This document shows positions 14,840-23,522 of a stretch of 33,635 nt of DNA, one piece after another. The stretch is from assembly GCA_963169575.1 (NCBI GenBank), contig CAUJGH010000461.1, positions 1-33,635 on the forward strand, written 5' to 3'. The first letter of the stretch is position 1. The number at the start of each line of letters is the position of its first letter. Made by a program: the position numbers and the translations under genes. The notes beneath the pieces were generated by a model. That model was not told where the DNA came from. It worked only from the letters and a program-made list of their open reading frames with translations, and made no database searches. The stretch comes from Myxococcota bacterium. Its GTDB lineage: Bacteria > Myxococcota_A > UBA9160 > UBA4427.

Positions 14840-16078
14840 TCATGCCTTCGTTTCGGAGTCGATCACGATCGGCAGGGATTGCAGGCGGCGGATCCCCATG
14901 CTCGGCTTGTGCCTCAGCGCTGCGGGATCGCAAGCGAGCGCGATCCGATCGGCGTGCGCTCGCAGCGCCTGCAGGGCGACGCGCGTCTCCATCCGGGCGA
15001 GCGCCGCGCCCAGACAGAAATGCTTGCCCAGCCCGAAGCCGAGATGGGTCTTGATGTTCGGGCGATCGAGTTCGAAGCGCTCCGCTCGGGGAAACTGGAA
15101 CTCGTCCCGGTTCGCGGATCCCCAGAGCAGGGCGACCGTGCTGCCTTCGGGCAGGGAGACGCCCGCGAGCTCCGTATCGCAGGTCGTCCGGCGGAGATTT
15201 CCGATCGCCGGACCGTCGAGGCGGATGCACTCCTCGATGAACGCCGTGACGATCTCGGGCTCTCCTCGCATCCTCGCCCAGAGGGCGGACTGCTGCGTCG
15301 CGTGATGGATCGCTGCCGAGATGAGACCGACCGTCGTCTCGACTCCGCCCACGACGAGCTGGAACAGGATCGCCACCGCCGCCCATCGCTCGAGACCCTC
15401 ATCTCCTCGCTCGGCTGCCTGAACCGAGCGAGCGAGATCGCCGATCACGTCGTCCTTCGGATGCGACGAAGCCGCGTCGAAGCAGCGCTCGAGATAGCCG
15501 TGGAAGCGGTTCGTCTGCTCCATGTCCTCGGCGAGCTCCTTTGCGTTGGCAAGCCCGCCGGCCATCCGGAGCGCATGATCGGTCCAGCACTGGATCTGCG
15601 CCTGATCGTCGAGCGGGAGTCCGATCAGCCGCGTCGTCAGCTCGAGGGGAAGCGGAATCGCGAGAGACTCGACGACGTCGAACCGATCGAGCCCCGCGAC
15701 GCGGCCGACGCAGCGCCGGGCGATTTCCGAGGCGAGCTGGGACATCCGCTCCATCCGCGAAGGGGAGAAAGTCCGCCCGACGACACGGCGATGGCTCGCA
15801 TGCACCGCCCCATCGGCGACGCCGAGGACGCGGGCCTGCGGCTGGTCGACCAGCTCGGTCTTCAGCAATCGCGCGCGCCCCGCCTCGTCGCGCTGCACGA
15901 TTCCGCGCAGCTCCGAAGAGTAGGTCTGCGCATCCCGGCTCACCCGGAGCACGTCCGCGTAGCGACTCACGAGGAAGTATCCGGCCTCGGGCACCGCGTG
16001 GACCGGCGATTCCCGCCGAAGCCATGCCCAGAGCGGATGGGGATTCTCGACGACGTCCGGATCGACCGGATTCCACAT
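14840..16078 (-). CDS. Cytochrome P450
   Basis: This is a 412-residue soluble bacterial P450 with no membrane anchor. The heme-binding loop HLGFGLGKHFCLGAALARME has the thiolate cysteine at 355. The K-helix ExxR is E283-C-I-R286. The I helix reads LVVGGVETTVGLIS, with the acid-threonine pair (E-T-T) expected for oxygen activation but Gly-Gly-Val before it instead of the common AGxxT. The N-terminus starts MWNPVDPDVVENPHPLWAWLRRESPVHAVPEAGYFLVSRYADVLRV, typical of CYP107/CYP125-like class I enzymes. It would need a ferredoxin and reductase, which are not in the window. It is the second gene after a GlxA/FtrA-type AraC regulator on the same strand (about 100 bases between), so it may be controlled by that regulator. 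The substrate is unknown. Confidence 0.94.
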   Translation of the reverse strand: MWNPVDPDVVENPHPLWAWLRRESPVHAVPEAGYFLVSRYADVLRVSRDAQTYSSELRGIVQRDEAGRARLLKTELVDQPQARVLGVADGAVHASHRRVVGRTFSPSRMERMSQLASEIARRCVGRVAGLDRFDVVESLAIPLPLELTTRLIGLPLDDQAQIQCWTDHALRMAGGLANAKELAEDMEQTNRFHGYLERCFDAASSHPKDDVIGDLARSVQAAERGDEGLERWAAVAILFQLVVGGVETTVGLISAAIHHATQQSALWARMRGEPEIVTAFIEECIRLDGPAIGNLRRTTCDTELAGVSLPEGSTVALLWGSANRDEFQFPRAERFELDRPNIKTHLGFGLGKHFCLGAALARMETRVALQALRAHADRIALACDPAALRHKPSMGIRRLQSLPIVIDSETKA

Positions 16079-16177
16079 GGCGGGCGTCCCTTCGTCGGAG
16101 AAGGTCGCCGACGGATTCCGCGCGCCCCATCGGCGGATCTGCCAATCCCGGCCGTCGAAACCGACAGCCGCGCGCGG

Positions 16178-17185
16178 TCAGCCCGCCCTTCTCCCGTTCG
16201 GCAGGGTCGCATGCAGGGCGAACTGCTTGCGATAGGCCGAGGGCGTGAGTCCCGTCTCGCGCTTGAAGACACGGCGGAAGAACGCGACGTCGTCGTAGCC
16301 CACGTTGCGACCGATCTCCTCGACTCCGGCATCGGCCTGCTCGAGATCGTGGCGAGCAGCGCGAATCCGGAGCTTCTGGAGATATTCGACGGGGCGCAGG
16401 CCAGTCGCGGATCCGAATCGCCGGATGAAGTTGCGAGGACTCATGCCCAGCCGCTGAGCGAGCGCGTCGAACCGAATCGATTCTCGACAATGGGCATGAA
16501 TCCACTCTTCGGCACGAGCGATCGCTGCATCGGCATGAGCGCTACCGATCGGGAGGACCGAAAAGCCCGCCTGACAGGCGCGCGGCATGTCGACGACGAG
16601 CGAGCGCGCGCACTCGAGCGCGACCTCACGACCGCAGAGCTTCTCGACGAGGAAGAGGGCCAGGTCGATCGACGCGTGGACTCCTCCCCCGCAGCAGATG
16701 CCTCCGTCTTCCGTCACGAGCTGCTCCGGCTGCCAGAGAACCCGAGGGAATCGGATGCGATAGTCGGCGGCCAGACCCCAATGCGTCGTCGCGCGGCGGC
16801 CATCGAGGATCTCCGAGGCCGCCAGCAGCGCGACCCCCGAACACACGCCTGCGACGCGACTTCCGCGCCGATGCGCGTCCCGGATGAAGGGGATCAGCTC
16901 GGCATTCACCGCCAGCGCAGACGCCGGGTCCAGCCCGATCGACGGAACGAAGACCAGGTCGGTCTCGCCGACGTCCTCGAGCGCTTCGTCGGGCAGGATC
17001 GTGTAGGGGGCGTCGGGCCGAACCGGTCTTCGGCCGGGCGTTGCGGTCCGCACGCGGAAACGCGGGCTCTCGGGCTTCCCCTGAAGGGCGTTCCAGAGCC
17101 TTCCCGCGTCCCGGAAGACCTCGAGCGGGCCCAGCGCGGTCGAGGCATGACCGCCATCTGTCAGGAGTACGGTGACGTCGAGCAT
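16178..17185 (-). CDS. GlxA/FtrA-type AraC-family regulator with DJ-1/PfpI domain
   Basis: This 335-residue protein starts at ATG 17185 (MLDVTVLLTDGGHASTALGPLEVFRDAG); the 46-codon upstream extension is arginine-rich and overlaps the divergent intergenic region. Residues 1-190 form a DJ-1/PfpI-like domain (VAGVCSGVALLAASEILDGRRATTHWGLA). The usual nucleophile-elbow cysteine is present in GVCSG, as in GlxA-type regulators. The C-terminal AraC/XylS domain (about 230-330) has two helix-turn-helices: RFDALAQRLGMSPRNFIRRFGSATG and EEIGRNVGYDDVAFFRRVFKRETGLTPSAYRKQF. It is transcribed towards the P450 gene and divergently from the DUF4242-PhyH-isomerase operon, either of which it could control. The inducer is unknown. 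Confidence 0.92.
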   Translation of the reverse strand: MLDVTVLLTDGGHASTALGPLEVFRDAGRLWNALQGKPESPRFRVRTATPGRRPVRPDAPYTILPDEALEDVGETDLVFVPSIGLDPASALAVNAELIPFIRDAHRRGSRVAGVCSGVALLAASEILDGRRATTHWGLAADYRIRFPRVLWQPEQLVTEDGGICCGGGVHASIDLALFLVEKLCGREVALECARSLVVDMPRACQAGFSVLPIGSAHADAAIARAEEWIHAHCRESIRFDALAQRLGMSPRNFIRRFGSATGLRPVEYLQKLRIRAARHDLEQADAGVEEIGRNVGYDDVAFFRRVFKRETGLTPSAYRKQFALHATLPNGRRAG

Positions 17186-17309
17186 CGAACCTCTGGCAGG
17201 ATGCTCCCTGACCAATGTCCATCTCGCCAGTGTGCCCCTACCCGATCCCGCGACAGAATGGGTCCCATGTCCGGAGGATCCGCTCCGGACGCCGACGAGG
17301 AGACGACCC

Positions 17310-17594
17310 ATGCGTAAATTCATGATCGAACGGGAGATCGAAGGCGTCGGGGCCTTCGATGCGTGTCAACTCCAGCAGGCCGCCGAGACTTCGAACTCGG
17401 CGCTGGCTCGGCTTGCGCCCCGGGTGCAGTGGCAACAGTCGTACGTGACGGGCAATCGAACCTACTGCGTCTACCTCGCGGAAGACGAGTCGGCGATTCG
17501 CGCGCATGCCGAGCTCAGCGGCTTCCCCGCCAACCGGATCACCGAGATCACGTCGGTCATCGATCCGTCGACCGCGGCCGCGCGCCGAGCCTGA
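17310..17594 (+). CDS. DUF4242 (SCO4226-like) small protein
   Basis: This 94-residue protein begins MRKFMIEREIEGVGAFDACQLQQAAETSNSALARL, followed by VQWQQSYVTGNRTYCVYLAEDESAIRAHAELSGFPANRITEITSVIDP. That is the ferredoxin-like beta-alpha-beta pattern of DUF4242. The one well-studied relative, SCO4226 of Streptomyces, binds nickel; whether this one does is unknown. The start has a good ribosome site (gaggag). It is the first gene of a likely operon with the PhyH-type oxygenase (79 bases on) and a DsbA-fold isomerase, and is divergent from the AraC regulator. Confidence 0.85.
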   Translation: MRKFMIEREIEGVGAFDACQLQQAAETSNSALARLAPRVQWQQSYVTGNRTYCVYLAEDESAIRAHAELSGFPANRITEITSVIDPSTAAARRA

Positions 17595-17673
17595 GCGCCG
17601 ACCGCGTGACGCGCAGCGATGGATGCGCCGCTTCATGGATTCGCCGTGCGCCCCGCCGCAGGAGACCCTCGCC

Positions 17674-18909
17674 TTGAAGACGCTCTTCCCGCCGATCGAC
17701 TTCGACACGTTCCACCGCGAAGTCCTGCCCGCGCGCATCGCGGCCGGCCACGGCGCGCTGGCCGCCCGTGCGATCGCGGGCCTGCCTCCGCTCGCTTTCC
17801 GGCTGCCCGACGGGCGCGCGTTCACCTTCTTTCCCCGACCCGGCGGCGTCGAGCTGCGCCCCGGCGTCGAAGATGCAGGGACGCTCGTCGATCTCTCCCT
17901 CGCGGCCTGGGAGGCTTTCGTTCACGAGATCCGGACGCTCTATCGCCTCTACTACACCGGAGAGCTGACGTTCGCGCACGGCGACTTCGAGGGTATGAAC
18001 GCCTGGGAGCCTGCGCTCCGGGCGTTGTTCCACGGCCGGCCCGTCTTCGACGCCGCCGACCTCGACCTGCGCGACCGCAGCGGAGATCCACTCGACCTGC
18101 AGCGCACCTTCACGCTCGACGACGACGACGAAGACATGCGTCATTTCCTGCGCGAGGCGGGATTCCTTCACGTCCGGGGCGTCTTCTCGCCGGACGAGAT
18201 CGAGACGATGCGCGCGGAAGCGCGCCGCCTCGCAGAAGCCGCCAGGCCCGGCGACCGTAATTCCTGGTGGGCGATCACGGGGGCCGGCGAGACCGCGCTC
18301 TGCCGCGTCAACTACGCCGGCCTCGCCTCGCCGCGCCTCGGCGCACTCGAAGAAGATCCGCGCGTCCGCCGGCTCGCGACGCTCGGCGGCGAAGTGGTGC
18401 GTGCGGTGCCCGATCGCATGGACGGCACCTTCGTGCTGTTCAAGCTGCCCGACGCGCGCGAGGGCATGGCCGATCTGCCCTGGCACATCGACTGCGGCTT
18501 CGGCGGACACTCGGTCTTCTGCCCGTCGGTGCTCGTCGGCGTCCAGCTCGACGCCGCGACGCCCGAAACCGGCCAGCTGCTCTTCGTGCCCGGATCCTGG
18601 CGCACGGCCTGTCGCCAGGTCGCGGACCCGGTAAACGACGGGATGCCCGTCGTCGCCGTCGAGACGGCGGTCGGCGACTGCACGGTGCACATGGGCGACG
18701 CGCTCCACGCGGCGCCTTCGCCGAAGGGAGCGGGGCCTGCGCGCCGAACGCTCTACGTGCAGTTCTACCATCCGGCCGTGTTCGGCGTCGTCGAGCCCGG
18801 GACGGGCTTCAACGACGTGATCTTCGATCAGGACGCCGTGGTGCCGAAGTCGCGTCCCGAGGCGCCCGTGCCGGACGAGACGTCCGCGTCGGCGCGGATC
18901 GAGGCGTGA
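17674..18909 (+). CDS. Phytanoyl-CoA dioxygenase-like enzyme with N-terminal SCP2-like domain
   Basis: This is 411 residues if started at TTG 17674, nine bases after caggag. In-frame ATGs at 17623 and 17635 would add up to 17 residues but lack ribosome sites. Residues about 15-125 resemble an SCP2-type lipid-binding domain: LAFRLPDGRAFTFFPRPGGVELRPGVEDAGTLVDLSLAAWEAFV ... GELTFAHGDFEGM. From about 155 the PhyH fold follows (MRHFLREAGFLHVRGVFSPDEIETM). Its iron ligands are H271-I-D273 (LPWHIDCGFGGHS) and H345 (GDALHAAPS), with a 2-oxoglutarate arginine near 357-358 (PARRTLYVQF). PhyH enzymes hydroxylate fatty acyl chains or secondary metabolites. A lipid-binding module ahead of the oxygenase suggests a hydrophobic substrate. 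The gene's TGA overlaps the ATG of the next gene (TGATG). Confidence 0.87.
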   Translation: MKTLFPPIDFDTFHREVLPARIAAGHGALAARAIAGLPPLAFRLPDGRAFTFFPRPGGVELRPGVEDAGTLVDLSLAAWEAFVHEIRTLYRLYYTGELTFAHGDFEGMNAWEPALRALFHGRPVFDAADLDLRDRSGDPLDLQRTFTLDDDDEDMRHFLREAGFLHVRGVFSPDEIETMRAEARRLAEAARPGDRNSWWAITGAGETALCRVNYAGLASPRLGALEEDPRVRRLATLGGEVVRAVPDRMDGTFVLFKLPDAREGMADLPWHIDCGFGGHSVFCPSVLVGVQLDAATPETGQLLFVPGSWRTACRQVADPVNDGMPVVAVETAVGDCTVHMGDALHAAPSPKGAGPARRTLYVQFYHPAVFGVVEPGTGFNDVIFDQDAVVPKSRPEAPVPDETSASARIEA

Positions 18910-19553
18910 TGCTCGAGGCCTACTTCGATTACCGCAGCCCGTTTCCCTATCTCGCGATCGGGCGGGTAGCCGAGCTCGCGCAGCGCCACGGCATTCGCGT
19001 CGAGTGGCTCCCGATCCGGCTCCCGGCGCTCGAGAGCTACGGCGAACGGCCGATGGGACACAACTTCGCAAAGCGCAACGCCTACGTCGGCATCGATCTG
19101 CAGCGCTGGGCCCGGCGCGTCGGCCTCGAGGTGCGCACGCCGCCGGCCCTGCTCCGGCGCCTCGAGAGCCCGCCGGCACGCCAGACCGTGCTCGGCCGCG
19201 ACCACCCGCTCGACACCGAGCTCGCGCTGCGCGGCGCGGTGGTGGCGCGCCGGATCGGCTGCTTCGACGCCTATCACCGCTCCCTGTCTCGCGCGCTTTG
19301 GACGGACGGTGAGGACGTGACGCAAGACGAGGTCGTCGCCCGGGCATTCGAGCGGGCAGGTGCGGACGGCGGCGAAGCCCTGCTCGAGGCGAAGTCCGAC
19401 GGGGCGGGCAATGAGCTCGCTCGGCTCACGCGCGAGGCGGACGAGCGCGGTGTCTTCGGAGTGCCGACGTTTTTCGTCGGCGAGCAGATGTTCTGGGGCC
19501 AGGACCGGCTCGATTTCGTCGACGAGGCTCTCGCGGGCCGTCAGAGCGCATAG
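18909..19553 (+). CDS. DsbA-fold isomerase/GST-kappa-like (2-hydroxychromene-2-carboxylate isomerase family)
   Basis: This 214-residue protein begins MLEAYFDYRSPFPYLAIGRVAELAQRHGIRVEWLPIRLPAL. S10 sits at the position of the glutathione-activating serine of kappa GST/HCCA isomerases. The C-terminal thioredoxin part has the cis-proline loop GVFGVPTFFVGEQMFWGQDRLDFVDEAL. The family adds or removes glutathione to isomerise aromatic ring-cleavage intermediates, and related members act on other electrophiles. Its start overlaps the PhyH gene, so it is the third gene of the DUF4242-PhyH operon. The pathway may therefore generate a reactive intermediate handled with a thiol; that is inference. Confidence 0.9.
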   Translation: MLEAYFDYRSPFPYLAIGRVAELAQRHGIRVEWLPIRLPALESYGERPMGHNFAKRNAYVGIDLQRWARRVGLEVRTPPALLRRLESPPARQTVLGRDHPLDTELALRGAVVARRIGCFDAYHRSLSRALWTDGEDVTQDEVVARAFERAGADGGEALLEAKSDGAGNELARLTREADERGVFGVPTFFVGEQMFWGQDRLDFVDEALAGRQSA

Positions 19554-19593
19554 CGTCCTCCGCCCATGCACCCGGGTCCGGCCCTCTTCCGCT

Positions 19594-20290
19594 TCATTCC
19601 CCGGCGAGCACCTCGCGCAGCGCGTCGATGAAGCGGCGATTGTCCTCGGGCAAGGCGGTGGTGATGCGAACGAATCCGGGTCCGAGCATCGGATCGTTCA
19701 GCGGCTTGATCAGGATATCCCGTTCGCGAAGCTTCGCGGCGATCTCTGTCGCGTCATGCGGCGCGAGGTCGGCGAGGAAGAAGTAGGTCCGGGTCGGGTA
19801 GGTGCGCACGCCCAGCGGCGCCAGCTGCGCCGCGAGCGCCTCCGTCCAGACCCGCAGCTGGACGACACGGTCGCGAATCTCGTCTTCGCGGAGAAGCGTG
19901 GCGATGGCCGCCGCCTGGCTGGGTCGAGCGAGCGGGTAGGCATCGTTGTGACCGTTCAAGTCGTCGGCGATGTCCTCGGGCAGGATCGCATAGCCGATCC
20001 TGAACCCCGCCAGACGATGAGCCTTGGAAAGCGCACGGGGGACGAGCAGGTTGGCGTACCGGGGTACCCGAGGCGCCGCGGATCGTCCGGCCATCCCGAT
20101 GAATGCCTCGTCGACCAGGAAACGGGTATTCGGGCGGTGGCACAACAGTTGCTGCAAGCGCGCCATGTCGAAGATGCCGCCGTTGGGTTTGTTGGGATTC
20201 ACGATGACGGCGAGTGTGATGCCCTCTGAAATCTTCAGACCGCCGAGATCGAACGTGACGTCCTCCTCGGGGAGCAGGCGGGTTTCGGTT
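19594..20290 (-). pseudogene. 5'-truncated HisC-like class I aminotransferase
   Basis: The C-terminal two-thirds of a histidinol-phosphate-aminotransferase-like PLP enzyme is recognisable. It starts near RLLPEEDVTFDLGGLKISEGITLAVIVNPNKPNGG and continues through FLVDEAFIGM, the PLP-lysine block ALSKAHRLAGFRIGYA and the ending GFVRITTALPEDNRRFIDALREVL. The first 120 or so residues of the family are absent. The open frame continues to 20655, but the extra residues (SRNGSGRIQDSRGLERPLRVSS and onward) are not aminotransferase-like. From 20420 they are the antisense of the next gene. The 5' end at 20290 is where similarity stops, not a start codon. No ribosome site or sensible start is seen. A deletion during rearrangement is the simplest explanation; expression of a short product cannot be ruled out. 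Confidence 0.75.
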
Positions 20291-20419
20291 CGCTTGCGGC
20301 GATCGGGCGACGCAGTGAGACGCGAGGCGATGTGGGAAGACACGCGCAAAGGCCGCTCCAGCCCCCGCGAATCCTGTATCCTCCCGCTCCCGTTCCGGGA
20401 TCGCTCGAGGATCTCATCG

Positions 20420-21268
20420 TTGACCGCCCTGCCCCTCCGCCGCATCGCCTTCGAATTCGACGAACGGACGCCCTTCCAGTGGAACCGCCGCAATCCGCAT
20501 TTCGGACTGCTCGGAAACACGGTGAGCTTCTTCGCGCAGCCCTTCGAGCGATACATGGTCGCCGCGATGCGCGAGGCGCGGCCCCGGATTGCCGATCCCG
20601 CGATCCGCGAAGAAGCCGAAGCCTTCCTGCGACAAGAGGCGCAGCACGCCCGCATCCATCGCCTGCATGTCGAAGCTCTGATCGCGCAGTACCCGGGCCT
20701 GCAGCAGACCCTCGACGCGATGCAGGCCTCCTACGACGCGCTCCATGCCTCGCAGCCGCTCGAGTTCCATCTCGCCTATGCCGCCAACATCGAAGCGACC
20801 TTCGCGCCGCTCTTCGGGACCTGGCTCGAGCATCCGGCCGAGCTCTTCGACAACGGCGAGCCGCGGGTCGCGGCGCTCTTCCTCTGGCATTTCGTCGAGG
20901 AGATCGAGCATCGCGCCTCGGCGTTCCGCGTCTACAACGCGGTCGTCCCGAGCCGGCTCTATCGGCTTCGACAGCTGCCGCGGGTGATGCGGCATGTCCG
21001 GGAGGTCGGTGAGATCCTCGCGGCGGGCTTCAACGCCCATGTCCCGCTCGCGGAGCGGCTCGTCGACGCCGGCGGCCCCCGCGTCGCGGAGGCCTTCGCC
21101 TCGATCCCCGCGCGCGCCCGGCAGCGCATGAACCTGCGCCTGCTGCTCTCGCAGTGGCCCTATCACGATCCGGAGCGCGAACGCGTTCCGCCGATCGCGA
21201 CGCGCTGGCTCGAGGCCTACGACGCAGGAGGCGACGCCGCGAGTTGGTACGCCCCGCCCGCCTCCTGA
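20420..21268 (+). CDS. Predicted metal-dependent hydrolase (PF10118 type)
   Basis: This is 282 residues from TTG 20420 (LTALPLRRIAFEFDERTPFQWN), nine bases after GAGG. The ORF-track start at 20024 lies in the antisense of the aminotransferase remnant. The protein is all-helical with repeated metal-ligand-like motifs: EEAEAFLRQEAQHARIHRLHVEAL, then FLWHFVEEIEHRASAFRVYNAV. These E/H pairs match the predicted metal-dependent hydrolase family PF10118, whose fold recalls ferritin-like diiron proteins. Biochemical function is not established for the family. Relatives commonly stand near FMO or SDR genes of lipid and steroid catabolism, and here a flavin monooxygenase follows about 100 bases downstream. 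Confidence 0.85.
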   Translation: MTALPLRRIAFEFDERTPFQWNRRNPHFGLLGNTVSFFAQPFERYMVAAMREARPRIADPAIREEAEAFLRQEAQHARIHRLHVEALIAQYPGLQQTLDAMQASYDALHASQPLEFHLAYAANIEATFAPLFGTWLEHPAELFDNGEPRVAALFLWHFVEEIEHRASAFRVYNAVVPSRLYRLRQLPRVMRHVREVGEILAAGFNAHVPLAERLVDAGGPRVAEAFASIPARARQRMNLRLLLSQWPYHDPERERVPPIATRWLEAYDAGGDAASWYAPPAS

Positions 21269-21369
21269 TCCGAACCGGCGCCGCGAAACGCGCCGTCGGC
21301 CGTCGCTCGAGCCGCCACCCCGCCCACGACCGCGATCCGCACGAACATCATCCGAGAGAGAGGTCCGAA

Positions 21370-22833
21370 ATGGCAGATCGAATCACCACGCAGTTCGCGA
21401 TCATCGGCGCCGGCGCAGGCGGCCTTTGCGCGGGCATCCAGCTGCGCAATTCCGGCCGGAACGATTTCCTCATCTTCGACCGCGAGCCGAAGGTCGGCGG
21501 GACCTGGTACCGGAACACCTACCCGGGCGCCGCCTGCGACATCGCCTCCCATCTCTACTGCTATTCCTTCGCGCCGAGCCCCGACTGGTCGCGCCCCTTC
21601 GCACCGCAGCCCGAGATCCAGGCCTACTTCGAGAAGATCGCGACCGACTTCGGCCTGCGGGACCATCTCCGCCTGAGTGTCGGCGTCCGCAGCGCCTGCT
21701 GGGACGAAAGCCGTGCGCGCTGGCGCCTCGCCCTCGACTCGGGCGCCGAGGTCGAGTCCCGCTTCGTCGTGAGCGCCCTCGGCATGTTCGGCCGCCCCTC
21801 GATTCCGGCCCTCCCCGGCCTCGCCGATTTCGCCGGAACGCGGTTCCACTCCGCCGAGTGGAACCACGACCACGACCTCTCGGGCGAGCGCGTCGGCGTC
21901 ATCGGCAGCGCCGCCAGCGCCGTCCAGTTCGTTCCCGAGATCGCGAAGCAGGCGAGCCAGCTCTTCGTCTTCCAGCGCACGCCCAACTGGGTGCTGCCCA
22001 AGGAAGACGTCCCGTACACACCCGAGCAGCGCGAGGCATTCCGCCGACAGCCCGAGCTGATGGCCGAGCGGCGGCAGAACCTCTTCAACCTCGTCGAGTA
22101 CAGCCTCGAATACGAGCGCAAGGATTTCTCGGCCGTGCCCGAGGAGATGGGCCGCAAGGCCCTCGAGGTCGTGCGCGATCCCGTGACCCGGGCTCGGCTC
22201 ACGCCCGATCATCCCTTCGGCTGCAAGCGCCCCCTGCTCTCGAACGACTATCTCCAGACGTTCAACCGCGCGAACGTAGAGCTCGTCGTCGACCCGATCG
22301 ATCGGATCACGGCGGACGCCATCGTCACGCGCGATGGCCAGAGCCGCCCGGTCGACACGATCGTGCTGGCGACGGGCTTCGAGACGACGCGCTATGCGAG
22401 CGCGATCGAGACCGTCGGCCGCGGCGGTCGCCGGCTCGACGAAGTCTGGGCGGAGGGCCCCGAGGCCTACCTCGGCCTGACGACGAGCGGATTCCCCAAC
22501 CTCTTCATGCTCTACGGCCCGAATACCAACGGCGGCAACTCGATCATCCTCATGCTCGAATACCAGGTCGAGTACATGATCCGCCTGCTCGACGCGGCCG
22601 AGAAGGAGAACGCCGATTGGATCGACGTCCGCAGCGACGTCCTGCGCGACTACAACGATCGGCTCCAGCAGGAGCTGGCCGGCATTCCGGTCCTGCAGGC
22701 GAGCTGCAACGGCTACTACCGCTCGCCGTCCGGCCGCATCGTGACCCAGTGGCCCCACAACTTCGCCGCCTACCGCGCGCGGATCGACGAGGACAGCCTG
22801 GCTTCGTTCGAGACGGGGCGGGGATCAGCGTGA
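21370..22833 (+). CDS. Flavin-containing monooxygenase (FMO/Baeyer-Villiger-like)
   Basis: This is 487 residues from ATG 21370 after gagaggt. FAD binding is shown by FAIIGAGAGGLCAGIQL (GxGxxG at 13-18) and the KVGGTWYRNTYPGAACD block characteristic of this family. The NADPH Rossmann motif is VGVIGSAASAVQFVPEI (176-192), followed by ATGFETT (ATG motif). The Baeyer-Villiger/FMO fingerprint FxGxxxHxxxW is present as FAGTRFHSAEW (154-164), but the next residue is Asn rather than the common Pro or Asp. Oxygenation of a ketone or a soft nucleophile is expected; the substrate is unknown. Its 3' end overlaps the convergent isochorismatase gene by nine bases. Confidence 0.93.
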   Translation: MADRITTQFAIIGAGAGGLCAGIQLRNSGRNDFLIFDREPKVGGTWYRNTYPGAACDIASHLYCYSFAPSPDWSRPFAPQPEIQAYFEKIATDFGLRDHLRLSVGVRSACWDESRARWRLALDSGAEVESRFVVSALGMFGRPSIPALPGLADFAGTRFHSAEWNHDHDLSGERVGVIGSAASAVQFVPEIAKQASQLFVFQRTPNWVLPKEDVPYTPEQREAFRRQPELMAERRQNLFNLVEYSLEYERKDFSAVPEEMGRKALEVVRDPVTRARLTPDHPFGCKRPLLSNDYLQTFNRANVELVVDPIDRITADAIVTRDGQSRPVDTIVLATGFETTRYASAIETVGRGGRRLDEVWAEGPEAYLGLTTSGFPNLFMLYGPNTNGGNSIILMLEYQVEYMIRLLDAAEKENADWIDVRSDVLRDYNDRLQQELAGIPVLQASCNGYYRSPSGRIVTQWPHNFAAYRARIDEDSLASFETGRGSA

Positions 22834-23451
22834 CGCTTTGACGGTCTCGTAGCTGTTCATCAGGTTGCGATAGTCGGGGATGTGGTTCGAGAAGAGCGTC
22901 CCGAGGCCCGCGACGTCGTTGCGCCAATCGCGATGCAACTCGCAGGCGACGGCGAACCACGTCATCAGCTGGGCGCCGGCGGCGGACATGCGATCCCACG
23001 CGGATTGACGCGTCAGCTCGTTGAAGGTCCCCGACGCGTCGGTCACGACGAAGACGTCGAAGCCCTCCTCGAGGGCCGAGAGCGCCGGGAAGGCCACGCA
23101 GACCTCCGTCACGACGCCCGCGATCAGCAGCTGCTTCCTGCCGGTCGCCTTCACGGCCTTCACGAAACCCTCGTTGTCCCAGGCGTTGATGTTGCCCGGG
23201 CGCGCGATGTAGGGCGCCTTCGGAAAGAGCGCCTTCAGCTCTGGAACGAGCGGTCCGTTCGGCCCGTCCTCGAAGCTGGTCGTCAGGATCGTCGGCAGCT
23301 CGAAATACTTCGCGAGATCCGCGAGCGCGAGGACGTTGTTCTTGAACCGATCCGGATCGATGTCGCGGACGAGCGAGAGCAGGCCCGTCTGATGGTCGAC
23401 CAGCAGGACCGCGGCGTTCTTCTTGTCGAGTCGGACGTAGGGTCGGGACAC
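22825..23451 (-). CDS. Isochorismatase-fold cysteine hydrolase (YcaC-like)
   Basis: This is 208 residues from GTG 23451 after aaaggag. The catalytic Asp is in AAVLLVDHQTGLLSLV. The nucleophile cysteine is in IAGVVTEVCVAFPALSALEEGFDVFVVTDASG, the hallmark block of the isochorismatase/nicotinamidase fold. The start (MSRPYVRLDKKN) and length match YcaC-type hydrolases. Those probably act on amides or similar small molecules, but their true substrates are largely unknown. The huge 1008-codon ORF that includes it on this frame is an artefact, since the real genes upstream use another frame. About 70 bases separate it from the DapB-like gene upstream on the same strand, so co-transcription is plausible. 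Confidence 0.92.
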   Translation of the reverse strand: MSRPYVRLDKKNAAVLLVDHQTGLLSLVRDIDPDRFKNNVLALADLAKYFELPTILTTSFEDGPNGPLVPELKALFPKAPYIARPGNINAWDNEGFVKAVKATGRKQLLIAGVVTEVCVAFPALSALEEGFDVFVVTDASGTFNELTRQSAWDRMSAAGAQLMTWFAVACELHRDWRNDVAGLGTLFSNHIPDYRNLMNSYETVKASR

Positions 23452-23522
23452 GTCTTCTCCTTTCCTCGGTGGGGGCGCCTGGATGGATGCCCTTCTCGTC
23501 TCGGGGCGACGCAGACCGCGCC

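Noticed and set aside
14879-17317. An 812-codon plus-strand ORF
   Set aside because: It is the antisense of the P450 and AraC regulator genes; high-GC codon bias keeps the opposite frame open. It shows no domain or motif.
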